From the NCBI GenBank assembly GCA_022650895.1, contig JALCQC010000003.1, positions 1-64,000 of the forward strand: a stretch of 64,000 nucleotides of DNA, given 5' to 3'. Of the stretch, positions 45,928 through 53,760 are shown piece by piece. The stretch comes from Bifidobacteriaceae bacterium. GTDB lineage: Bacteria; Actinomycetota; Actinomycetes; Actinomycetales; Bifidobacteriaceae. Made by a program: the position numbers and the translations under genes. Each line of letters opens with the position of its first letter. The first letter of the stretch is position 1. Below the pieces are notes generated by a model. That model saw nothing but the letters and a program-made list of their open reading frames with translations, did no database searches and had not been told where the DNA came from.

Positions 45928-46950
45928 TCACGCGGACTGGCGAATGATCAGCTCAAAGGGAGCCTTTTTGATAATCTGCCCTTTTTCCTTCTCACTCTCA
46001 TCGCCGTAAATTCGGGAGTGGAGGATATCGACAGCCTGCGCCGCGATCTTATCGATACCGGGATCGATGGTCGTCAGCGGCGGCATGAGATATTGCGATT
46101 CATCGTTATTATCGAAGCCGATGACCGCAACATCATCCGGAACCTTCTTGCCGGCCATCTGAAGCGCGAACATTGCGCCTTCGGCAAGCTGATCCGTAAA
46201 TGCGACGACGCCGTCAATCTCCACCGACTGGTCGAGCAGCTTCCGTACGGCCGCAACTCCGTCTGAGCGATGCCAGGAATCGGTCCTGACCTCAAGTCTC
46301 TCGTCAATTGGGATACCCGCCTGCTTCAGCGCATCGCGATACCCCGCCAATCGCTCCACCGACGGACCCTGACGCTGCCCACCATACAGGCCGATCGCCG
46401 CAATGCGACGGCAACCCCGCGAGAGCAGATACTCCGTCGCCGTGAGCGAGGCCTCACGATTCTGAATCATCACATGGTCGAAATGCCGGTCTCCGAAAGG
46501 CTCGGAGAGCACCGTAACGGGAATCCCCACGTCAAGAAGCTCGATCTCCTTACGGTTCAGCTCGAGCGGGCAGTATATGATCCCATCCGCCATGTTCTTC
46601 CGCATGCCGTGCAAGGCCTCGCGCTCACGATTGCGGTTCGAAGCCGTCGGCTCCACCAACACATACAGCCCACGCTTCTGCGCCGCGGCGATCACCGCAT
46701 CCGAGAGATCCGCGAAATACGGCATGGTGAGGTCGGGAACGGCAAGAATGATGATTCCCGTGTTGCCCTGTCTCAGCCCCCGGGCCGACAGGTTGAGCGA
46801 GTATCCCATCGAATTGATGGCATCCCAGACCCTCTTGCGGGTATCTTCCTTGACATACTCATAATCGTTGACAACGTTTGACACCGTTCTCGGTGAAACA
46901 TGGGCAACCTTGGCGACATCTTTCATCGTCACCCGCTCGACTCCGCTCAT
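45928..46950 (-). CDS. LacI-family repressor of the sugar operon
   Basis: 340 residues. The helix-turn-helix is TMKDVAKVAHVSPRTVSNVVNDYEYVKEDTRKRV followed by the hinge helix NLSARGLRQGNTG. The effector domain contains IILAVPDLTMPYFADLSDAV and GVVAFTDQLAEGAMFAL with DDVAVIGFDNNDESQYLMPPLTTI, and ends AAQAVDILHSRI. It lies directly upstream of the binding-protein gene on the same strand, whose promoter carries two perfect palindromes. Sugar effector unknown. Confidence 0.93.
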   Translation of the reverse strand: MSGVERVTMKDVAKVAHVSPRTVSNVVNDYEYVKEDTRKRVWDAINSMGYSLNLSARGLRQGNTGIIILAVPDLTMPYFADLSDAVIAAAQKRGLYVLVEPTASNRNREREALHGMRKNMADGIIYCPLELNRKEIELLDVGIPVTVLSEPFGDRHFDHVMIQNREASLTATEYLLSRGCRRIAAIGLYGGQRQGPSVERLAGYRDALKQAGIPIDERLEVRTDSWHRSDGVAAVRKLLDQSVEIDGVVAFTDQLAEGAMFALQMAGKKVPDDVAVIGFDNNDESQYLMPPLTTIDPGIDKIAAQAVDILHSRIYGDESEKEKGQIIKKAPFELIIRQSA

Positions 46951-47011
46951 CTTTCCTCCGGCACGGCAATATCAGTGAACAAGAAACGCGATCTCAAACA
47001 TTTTCCACGTT

Positions 47012-47027
47012 GCAAAAGCGTTTATGC
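47012..47027. promoter_or_regulatory. LacI-family-like operator upstream of lacI
   Basis: GCAAAAGCGTTTATGC, an imperfect palindrome with core AAGCGTTT fitting the general LacI-family pattern AARCGYTT, 62 bases before the regulator's start. It differs from the operators ahead of the binding-protein gene, so a second regulator or weaker autoregulation is possible. Confidence 0.45.
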
Positions 47028-47070
47028 CATTCTAACGCGCCGCTTTTGGGCCTTTGCATTATCTTTTCGT

Positions 47071-47148
47071 CCACACCGCGGCAAAAACCAACATGCCCGA
47101 CTACGGATCACTCGTAAGCGTCATTATCCCGCCCACACCGCGGCAAAA
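47071..47148. repeat. 16-base direct repeat between lacI and the zinc-binding gene
   Basis: CCACACCGCGGCAAAA occurs at 47071-47086 and 47133-47148, 62 bases apart, in an intergenic region; the second copy ends five bases before the stop codon of the zinc-binding-protein gene. Each contains the palindrome CCGCGG. Role unknown. Confidence 0.6.
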
Positions 47149-47152
47149 CCCT

Positions 47153-48076
47153 CTACTTCATCTTCTTCTGAATACTCTCGACAAGAGCCTTCACCCAGTC
47201 CGTGAGACTTGAGTAGTTTGAAGGCATCGACTCAGTCAGCTCCACCACGGGCACCGAACCTTTCTGCGCCGCCTTGGTGATGAGCTCAGTGGTGGAACTT
47301 TGCTCCTGCGTGTTAACTAACAGAAGAGACGCTGACTTGCTCGTCAACATCTCTTGGAAAGTTTTGAGGTCGCCGGGAGCGGGCTCGGAGTCGTTGGTGA
47401 CCGCCTGCATATAACCGGTGGGCGTCACGTCCTTCAAGCCGAGATCTTCCGCCAAATAATACGCAACGGATTCAGTTGCCGCATACGTGCGTCCTTCTGT
47501 CACTTTTTTGGCCTCCGCAATGGATTGCTTCAGCTCATCCTCCGACTTTTCCCACTTTGTGTATTGGGCGTCGAAGTAATCGGAATCGGCGACATCCGCC
47601 TTTTTGAGCTGTGCCAAATACTCTTTCGCAGCCGCCGAACGAGCCTCTGACGAGAACCACAGATGAGGATTCGCTCCCTCGCCCGCACCAGATGTCTCCG
47701 CAACATCAATGACCGCCGCCGAAGAATTCCCCGCCGCCTTGGTGGCCCATGCATCATAATCCGCACCGTTTGCGAGGACGATCTGGGCCTTGGAAATTTT
47801 GGCGATATCAGAGGGCTGCGGCTCGAAATCATGGGCGTCAACGTTCTGGTTCGAAAGAATCGACGTGACCTCCGCCTTATCTCCCCCAAGTTGGCGCGCC
47901 AACGATTCCCACTGATTGATGCTGACGACCACCTCAACCTTGTCGGGCTGACTGTTCGATGCAGACTGACTGTCCACCGAGGAGCCACACGCAGCCATCG
48001 CCGGCATGACGGCCAGCGCTACGACGCCCGCCACCACACGGTGAACACTGGTTCGGAATTCTTGCATCTTCATCAT
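47153..48076 (-). CDS. znuA: Zinc/manganese ABC importer, substrate-binding lipoprotein
   Basis: 307 residues. Lipobox AMAAC (Cys30) after a 29-residue signal, then the cluster 9 fold: VEVVVSINQWESLARQLGGDKAEVTSIL, a DAHDFEPQPSDIAKISKAQIVLANGADYD metal strand, NPHLWFSS, and TGYMQAVTNDSEPAPGDLKTFQEML. The His in DAHDFEP and in NPHLW are metal ligands. The His-rich loop of enterobacterial ZnuA is missing. No permease or ATPase gene is adjacent, so it is an orphan binding protein or part of a split system. A Zur-type box lies 57 bases upstream. Confidence 0.88.
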   Translation of the reverse strand: MMKMQEFRTSVHRVVAGVVALAVMPAMAACGSSVDSQSASNSQPDKVEVVVSINQWESLARQLGGDKAEVTSILSNQNVDAHDFEPQPSDIAKISKAQIVLANGADYDAWATKAAGNSSAAVIDVAETSGAGEGANPHLWFSSEARSAAAKEYLAQLKKADVADSDYFDAQYTKWEKSEDELKQSIAEAKKVTEGRTYAATESVAYYLAEDLGLKDVTPTGYMQAVTNDSEPAPGDLKTFQEMLTSKSASLLLVNTQEQSSTTELITKAAQKGSVPVVELTESMPSNYSSLTDWVKALVESIQKKMK

Positions 48077-48132
48077 GCTGACCTATCTGAGATAAGAGAG
48101 TAGTTCTTTCTACCGTTTTCAGGATACATTGA

Positions 48133-48146
48133 TGATAATCATTATC
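48133..48146. promoter_or_regulatory. Zur-type operator
   Basis: TGATAATCATTATC contains the perfect 6-1-6 palindrome GATAAT-C-ATTATC (48134-48146), a Fur/Zur-class box. On the minus strand TTTCGA lies before it and TATCCT after it at 18-base spacing, so the box sits between plausible -35 and -10 elements of the zinc-binding gene. Confidence 0.75.
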
Positions 48147-48150
48147 GAAA

Positions 48151-48215
48151 TCGACGCAGTTGACGGGGTCGACGCAGTTGACGATGTAGGCGCCATTCGC
48201 GACGCTGGCGCCATT
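48151..48215. repeat. 18-base-period short repeats beside the Zur box
   Basis: TCGACGCAGTTGACG occurs at 48151-48165 and 48169-48183, and GGCGCCATT at 48189-48197 and 48207-48215, both with an 18-base period. Read as protein this gives a degenerate acidic hexapeptide repeat, but no gene is convincing here. Confidence 0.55.
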
Positions 48216-48724
48216 GATCTTATTGGGAGCGCGAAGATATGGGCGTTAAACGCGCGCGGTCGCCGAGTGTGTCGACGGATTGATATCGGCGCCGCCTTCG
48301 ACGGCATCGACGATGCCGATTATGCCGGTACCGGCAGTGACAAAGGCGGGCTCTCGGCGAGAAATCGCTGTTCCATGACGTCAAACGGTCGGTTGTGCGG
48401 CAATTTCACCTGTAACCGCCCCTTTTCCAAGGAAGTGTTCACGACGAATTGCCCTTTTAACGCGGGTTTGCGCCAAATACTCCGCACAACCGCGCAGTCA
48501 ACGTCCCAAGAACAGAAAAAGTGGCAGCCAAGAAGAAAAAGAGAGGAAAAAGAGATTTTCTCCTCAAAAAGTGCCGAAAAGAGAAGTGCTATAGAGAGAG
48601 AAGTCCCGCATGCACAGCCCGAGCCCGAAAGATTTTAGATATTCCTGTGATCTGCCGGAGAAAGTTATTGCATGCACAGCCCAGAGAACTTCACATGGTC
48701 GTTCGCTTCACACCCGAAGCCCTT
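48216..48724. other. Geneless stretch
   Basis: No open frame with family resemblance or a ribosome binding site. An A/G-rich run (about 48509-48602) could encode only a Lys/Arg-rich peptide. A 13-base direct repeat GCATGCACAGCCC lies at 48608-48620 and 48670-48682. Confidence 0.5.
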
Positions 48725-48802
48725 CGCATGCGTGTGTGCGTATGTGTATACGTGGGCGTGTGTGCCTATGCGTGTGCACATGCAAATATGCATGTGCATG
48801 TG
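48725..48802. repeat. Alternating purine-pyrimidine tract
   Basis: 78 bases rich in GT/GC/AT dinucleotide steps. The stretch 48725-48754 alternates pyrimidine and purine without interruption for 30 bases; three further alternating runs of 10, 18 and 17 bases follow. Such sequence favours left-handed Z-DNA under negative supercoiling. It lies just beyond the rluA-family gene end. Confidence 0.8.
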
Positions 48803-48836
48803 AAAAGCCGCCCCACCCTGTTCCAGGATTCTCCGG

Positions 48837-49568
48837 TCACACGGCAAACTTGGAGGTGAATACCCAGTGGGCTCCGGTGATGGGATCTTCCATCTCTAAC
48901 GTCCGCGCCACCAAATGCAGAGGCGACGAGAAATCGTCATAGGGGCGGTCAATGATGTCGGGATACAGATCATCGCCGACAATCGGCAGCCCCAGGCCGT
49001 TCATATGCACGCGTAATTGGTGGGTTTTGCCTGTCTGCGGATGCAGCCGGTACACACACGTTCCCGGATGCCCCGCGGCACCTGACTGGTCGGGAGCCAC
49101 TTCAATCGTGGTGGTGGCGTTGGGAACGCCGGGGACCTCATGCGCCTGGAGAACCGTACGCTCCTTGAGAATTCGGGATGTGCGCACCACAGGAAACTCT
49201 GGATGCGGCACCACGGAAGAAAGTTCGGGCGCCGGCGCGAGGCATTCATATGTTTTCACGACTTCGTGATTCTGGAACTTCATTTGATATGCGCCACGGT
49301 CATTCACGTGTTTCACGAAAAGGACGACTCCCGCAGTCGCACGGTCAAGGCGGTGCGCGGGAATGATTTCGTCATTGTGAAATTGCTCGCGGACACGGAT
49401 AAGCGCGGAATTGCGGTACCACATTCCCCGCGGCGTGGTTGCAAGGAAGTGCGGCTTATCAATGACGATGACTCGAGCGTTCTCGAAAAGAACCTCGTAA
49501 TTGAAAGGAATGCCGGGTTCGTCAGTGACCCAGCGGTGCGGCGAATGGCGTGCGGAAGGATCAGTCAT
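48837..49568 (-). CDS. RluA-family pseudouridine synthase
   Basis: 243 residues from the ATG at 49568, which overlaps the stop of the nnrD-like gene (ATGACTGA); 49586 is another possible start, and much longer readings are not credible. The catalytic motif is PAHRLDRATAGVVLFVK with Asp75; VIVIDKPHFLATTPRG and LHPQTGKTHQLRVHMNGLGLPIVGDDLYP are family hallmarks. Isomerises a uridine in rRNA or tRNA; the site cannot be told. No S4 domain. Confidence 0.9.
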   Translation of the reverse strand: MTDPSARHSPHRWVTDEPGIPFNYEVLFENARVIVIDKPHFLATTPRGMWYRNSALIRVREQFHNDEIIPAHRLDRATAGVVLFVKHVNDRGAYQMKFQNHEVVKTYECLAPAPELSSVVPHPEFPVVRTSRILKERTVLQAHEVPGVPNATTTIEVAPDQSGAAGHPGTCVYRLHPQTGKTHQLRVHMNGLGLPIVGDDLYPDIIDRPYDDFSSPLHLVARTLEMEDPITGAHWVFTSKFAV

Positions 49569-50604
49569 GCAGAGTTTGCGCTCCATTGAGAACCAGCGAA
49601 AGGGCGGTGGGCAAGGCTTCGGCAACATCGCCTGCCACGATCGGATGACCGTGTGTCCGTTGGCTCCGGCTATCGTCGCTTGCGACAGCGAGGGCAGACA
49701 CATCGATTCCCGAAGCGATGGCTCCGGCAAGTCCGTGTACAAAAACCGCGAGCGCCGCGACTGAAGAGATATCAGCACGCATACCGCCGTTTGCCAAAGA
49801 TGTTGCTCCGTCCTGGGCAGCGGTCGTCTGCTGCAGTGAGGCAGCGTGCTGCGCCACCAAAGTTCCCATGATTCCGGCAAGAACGTCGCCGGTTCCAGCG
49901 GTCGAAAGCCAGTACGTGGGAGCAGTGACGGAGATGGCTTCGCCGTCGACAGGCACCACAAGGGTCTTCGCCCCCTTGAGGACAACGGTGCAGCCGAGAA
50001 GGTCACGCGCGCGGGTCGCCCATTCCAGTCGGGAGAGATCCGATGCGTCGATATCGGAGTGGGAGACCTCGTAACCTGCCGTACCCAGTATCCGGGCAAG
50101 CTCCCCGCTGTGTGGCGTCACGACGAAACGCTCACGAGCGCACTCCCCCGCTCGTTTTTCAAGGTTTGCGAAAGCGAGCAGCGATCCTGCATCGACGACG
50201 CAGAATGCGGGACTGCCGGACCGGCTGTAGACGTTCGAAACCGCTGAAGCCGAACGAGAATCGGAAGCCGAAGAATTCAGAAGCTGAATCATCGTGTCGT
50301 ACCGAGGATCGTGCTCCGACACATCGCTCATGCCAGAACCGATGACCCACGCATCGCAGGATCCAATGGAGAACACCGTTTCCGGCCGACGTTGCAGGAT
50401 TGCGTCTTGGCAGCGGCGTGGCCCCACATACCGCACGTAGCCGGCACCAGCACGAGCAGCGCCTTCGACTCCAAGAACCGCCGCGCCCGGGTATTGGTCG
50501 GAACCTGTGAGCATGCCCACCACTCCGCGCGTGTATTTGGAATCGGCGGGACCTGCGGCGGTGAGAAGCTGCCGCGCCTGTTCCATGTCGAATTGCTTGA
50601 CCAT
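49561..50604 (-). CDS. nnrD: ADP-dependent NAD(P)H-hydrate dehydratase (NnrD type)
   Basis: 347 residues of the ribokinase-like fold. KYTRGVVGMLTGSDQYPGAAVLGVEGAARAGAGYVRYV is the N-terminal signature, FVVTPHSGELARILG the substrate loop, CTVVLKGAKTLVV the nucleotide strand, and STAGTGDVLAGIMGTLVA (about residues 235-252) the catalytic anion hole. It repairs damaged NAD(P)H hydrates. The epimerase half (NnrE) often fused to it is missing. A Ser-rich insertion near residue 115 is unusual. Overlaps the rluA-family gene by eight bases. Confidence 0.9.
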   Translation of the reverse strand: MVKQFDMEQARQLLTAAGPADSKYTRGVVGMLTGSDQYPGAAVLGVEGAARAGAGYVRYVGPRRCQDAILQRRPETVFSIGSCDAWVIGSGMSDVSEHDPRYDTMIQLLNSSASDSRSASAVSNVYSRSGSPAFCVVDAGSLLAFANLEKRAGECARERFVVTPHSGELARILGTAGYEVSHSDIDASDLSRLEWATRARDLLGCTVVLKGAKTLVVPVDGEAISVTAPTYWLSTAGTGDVLAGIMGTLVAQHAASLQQTTAAQDGATSLANGGMRADISSVAALAVFVHGLAGAIASGIDVSALAVASDDSRSQRTHGHPIVAGDVAEALPTALSLVLNGAQTLHD

Positions 50605-50679
50605 GAGACGCCTCCGTGCTCTGTTTTCTACTTCGTGGGCAACTCCACCACCTTCGTCATACCACCGCTACGCAAACGT

Positions 50680-52566
50680 TCACTCCACGGTCACGGATTT
50701 GGCGAGATTGCGCGGCTTGTCCACATCGAGTTTCTTCAGTTCGGCGGTATCCATCGCGAAAAGCTGCAGGGGAACAACATCCACCAGGGGGCTCATCAGC
50801 GTCGGGCACTGCGGCCGCCAGAAGATGACATCCGCGTACTGTTCCACATCCGGATCCCCCTCCTCGGCAACGGCCACGGTGAAGGCACCGCGCGCCTTGA
50901 CCTCTTGGATATTGCTGATGATCTTGTCGTGCAGGATGTTGCGGCCACGCGGCGAAGGGACGATGACAACCACGGGTTCGTCTTCCTCCACCAGCGCGAT
51001 GGGGCCGTGCTTGAGCTCGCCGGCCGCGAAACCCTCAGTAAAGGTGTAGGCGATCTCCTTGAGTTTCAGCGCACCTTCCAAAGCGACCGGATAGCCGACA
51101 TGGCGCCCCAAGAAGAGGAAGGAGTGCGCATTGATAAGCTTTTGAGCGGCGTCATGGATGGTGTCGGCCTGGTTGTCGAGCACCCACTGGATCTTCTCGG
51201 GCATGGCGCGCAGGTCGCGCAGAATGTCCTGAATCTCGTCGCGGTACATCGTACCCTTCACTTGGGCAAGATACAGTCCGAGCAGGTACGCAGCGGTGAT
51301 CTGCGCCACAAACGCTTTGGTGGAGGCCACGGCGATTTCGGGGCCGGCGTGAGTATAGAGGACGGCATCGGCTTCGCGGGGAATGGTGGAACCTTGCGTA
51401 TTGCAGATTGCCAACACCCGCGATCCCTGCTCCCGAGCGTGACGCAATGCCATGAGAGTGTCCATGGTCTCGCCGGATTGCGAGATCGCGACGACGAGCG
51501 TACGCGGAGTCAGGATGGGGTCCCGATAACGGAATTCGTGCGCAAGTTCCACCTCGACGGGTATGCGCACCCAATGTTCGATGGCGTACTTCGCAACGAA
51601 GCCGGCATACGACGCGGTTCCGCACGCGATCACGATGATCTTGTCAATGCTGCGGAACACCTCTTCGTCGATGTGAACCTCGTCAAGGTTGAGCGAACCA
51701 TCCAAGTCGAAGCGCCCCAGCAGAGTCTGCGCCACGGCTTCGGGATCCTCGTGGATCTCCTTGTCCATGAAGCTCGGCCAGCCACCCTTTTCGGCGGCGG
51801 AGGCATCCCAGTCAACAGTGAAATGCTTGGGGGTCGCGACATTGCCGTCAAAATCGGTGACGGTGACGTTCCCGCCCTGAATTTGCACGGCCTGATCCTG
51901 TCCGAGCTCCAGCGCTTCCTTTGTATACGCCACGAAGGCGGCTACATCGGATCCCAGGAAGCTTTCGCCGTCTCCGAGACCAACGACCAAGGGAGAATCG
52001 TGACGGGCGCCGACAACGATGTCGGGCTGACGCACATCCACCGCAAGAATGGTGAAAGCCCCCGTCAGCATGCGCGCCATGCGGCGGACTGCCTCGAAGA
52101 GGTTCGGTGTTCCCGTTTCCTCGATGATCTGATTGGCGATCTTGCCGAGAAGCTTTGCGGCAACCTCGGTATCGGTCGCTGAAACGAAAGTGTAGCCTTC
52201 GGACTCAAGATCGAACTTCAGTGCCGCGGCATTTTCGATGATGCCGTTGTGAATGAGGGCGATCTTGTTGTCTTGGCTGATATGGGGATGGGCATTGACG
52301 TCCGAGGGGACTCCGTTGGTTGCCCAACGGGTGTGACCGATGGCGACCTGGGCGCCCGGCAACGGATTCTTCTTCAGACTTTCCTCAAGATTAGAGAGGC
52401 GACCCGCTTTCTTTTTCCATGCGACTTCCTCCATGCCCGGTGCCGCAAGGGCGACGCCCGCCGAGTCATAGCCGCGGTATTCGAGGCGACCAAGACCTTG
52501 AAGACAGACTTCAAGTGGCTTTGTGGAAACGCTGATCTGACCTGAGTATCCAATGATTCCGCACAT
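50680..52566 (-). CDS. glmS: Glutamine-fructose-6-phosphate aminotransferase (GlmS)
   Basis: 628 residues. Cys2 in MCGIIGYSG is the N-terminal amidotransferase nucleophile; GHTRWATNGVPSDVNAHPH and LIHNGIIEN complete that domain. Two SIS sugar-isomerase domains follow (IIVIACGTASYAGFVAKYAIE, VVAISQSGETMDTLMALRHA, FLFLGRHVGYPVALEGALKLKEI) and the C-terminus ends PRNLAKSVTVE. Makes glucosamine-6-phosphate for peptidoglycan. No glmS ribozyme-like leader was recognised in the 86 bases upstream. Confidence 0.97.
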   Translation of the reverse strand: MCGIIGYSGQISVSTKPLEVCLQGLGRLEYRGYDSAGVALAAPGMEEVAWKKKAGRLSNLEESLKKNPLPGAQVAIGHTRWATNGVPSDVNAHPHISQDNKIALIHNGIIENAAALKFDLESEGYTFVSATDTEVAAKLLGKIANQIIEETGTPNLFEAVRRMARMLTGAFTILAVDVRQPDIVVGARHDSPLVVGLGDGESFLGSDVAAFVAYTKEALELGQDQAVQIQGGNVTVTDFDGNVATPKHFTVDWDASAAEKGGWPSFMDKEIHEDPEAVAQTLLGRFDLDGSLNLDEVHIDEEVFRSIDKIIVIACGTASYAGFVAKYAIEHWVRIPVEVELAHEFRYRDPILTPRTLVVAISQSGETMDTLMALRHAREQGSRVLAICNTQGSTIPREADAVLYTHAGPEIAVASTKAFVAQITAAYLLGLYLAQVKGTMYRDEIQDILRDLRAMPEKIQWVLDNQADTIHDAAQKLINAHSFLFLGRHVGYPVALEGALKLKEIAYTFTEGFAAGELKHGPIALVEEDEPVVVIVPSPRGRNILHDKIISNIQEVKARGAFTVAVAEEGDPDVEQYADVIFWRPQCPTLMSPLVDVVPLQLFAMDTAELKKLDVDKPRNLAKSVTVE

Positions 52567-52651
52567 AACTCATAAGTCTAAGTGCCCGTGACCCACTCAG
52601 CTCAAAGCGGGGAGCACGCTCTCCGTATTCTCCACACCTAGATTCTCTAAC

Positions 52652-53632
52652 CTAGGCGTTCAGCCCGACCCAGCTGGACTGGTTGACCTTGTCGACGTCG
52701 TTCTTGAGATCGCCGGACGTCTTCCCTGGGAAATGCGGATCTACCTCGGGAGCCATGATGGACCGCTGTTCGAAGCCCTTGCCGAAGTGCTTCTCCAGCC
52801 GCGACTGCAGCACCATGAGCACCGTCGTGATCACCAGATACCAGATGCACGCCACCAGCAGCAGCGGAATCGGCTTATAGATACGATTCGCAATGGCGTT
52901 GGTAGCGAATTGCAGATCGAGTGTGAACGGAACCGCCAGCACAAGGGAGGTGGTCTTGAGCATGCCGATCGTCTCGTTGCCCACCGGGGGAACGATGATC
53001 CGCATCGCCTGGGGCAGCACGATCCGACGCATGATCAGCGACCCACGCATCCCCAACGCCTTCGCCGCCTCGCCCTGGCCCGTATCCACCGCCTCAATCC
53101 CCGCACGCACGATCTCCGCCAAATACGCCGACTCGTTCAACGCCAAACCAAGAACGGCCGCCACACCGGCAGTCAACACCTGCTGCGAGTCAACCGACCA
53201 GAACTCAATGCTCGTGAACGGGACGCCCAGGGACAGCTTCGGCACCAACACCGAGAACAGGCCCCAGAACACCAGCTGCGTATACACAGGGGTCCCCCGG
53301 AAGAACCAGATCCAGAACCAGCTCACCCCCCGCAGCACCACATTGCCCGACGAGCGCATCACCGCCAGCAGCACCGAGAGCACCACCGCGATCAGCATCG
53401 ACGCCACCGTCAGGATCAAAGTCCAGCCGATCCCGTCCAGCACATGCTCGTTGAACAGGTACCTCCACACCACATCCCACTCGAAACGCTCATTCGTCAC
53501 GATCCCCTGCACCAACATCAACGCCAACAACGCCACCACCACACCAGCAACCACCGTTGCGGTGTGCCTCACCGGCAGAGCGTTGATCCGGTTGGGGATC
53601 TCAACCTGATTTTCCTTGGACTTTCGCGCCAT
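52652..53632 (-). CDS. Amino acid ABC importer, permease
   Basis: 326 residues from the ATG at 53632, behind CGGGAG. After a cytosolic tail and a first helix (HTATVVAGVVVALLALMLV) comes a HisM-type permease core with EAA loop AVDTGQGEAAKALGMRGSLIMRRIVLPQAMR. C-terminal tail of about 50 hydrophilic residues. Pairs with the binding protein upstream; only one permease, so it likely acts as a homodimer. No ATPase gene adjoins. Confidence 0.9.
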   Translation of the reverse strand: MARKSKENQVEIPNRINALPVRHTATVVAGVVVALLALMLVQGIVTNERFEWDVVWRYLFNEHVLDGIGWTLILTVASMLIAVVLSVLLAVMRSSGNVVLRGVSWFWIWFFRGTPVYTQLVFWGLFSVLVPKLSLGVPFTSIEFWSVDSQQVLTAGVAAVLGLALNESAYLAEIVRAGIEAVDTGQGEAAKALGMRGSLIMRRIVLPQAMRIIVPPVGNETIGMLKTTSLVLAVPFTLDLQFATNAIANRIYKPIPLLLVACIWYLVITTVLMVLQSRLEKHFGKGFEQRSIMAPEVDPHFPGKTSGDLKNDVDKVNQSSWVGLNA

Positions 53633-53714
53633 TGCACTCCCGCCACACAAACACTTGTGGACCGCACGAACCGAGCGGCCTCTTCTATGAATATCTCTAC
53701 TTTAAACAGCAAAA

Positions 53715-53743
53715 GGGACGGCAGCCCTCAGGCCGTCGTCCCC
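53715..53743 (-). terminator. Intercistronic hairpin between amino acid binding protein and permease
   Basis: On the minus strand a stem of GGGACGACGGC against GCCGTCCC (one bulge, nine-base loop; plus positions 53715-53722 and 53732-53742) is followed by TTTTGC. It acts as an attenuating terminator between the binding-protein gene and the permease gene. Confidence 0.65.
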
Positions 53744-53760
53744 GCACTTATTTTTCCGAA

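Noticed and set aside
48129-48638. Plus-strand frame of 169 residues beginning inside the Zur box
   Set aside because: Start codon lies in the operator palindrome, repeats make the first 25 residues, and the rest looks random; not supported as a gene.
50311-52182. Plus-strand frame of 623 residues opposite glmS
   Set aside because: Antisense shadow of glmS and nnrD; no domain and no start signal.
52567-52651. Possible glmS ribozyme or riboswitch upstream of glmS
   Set aside because: The 86-base gap is too short for the known ribozyme core and contains no matching structure.
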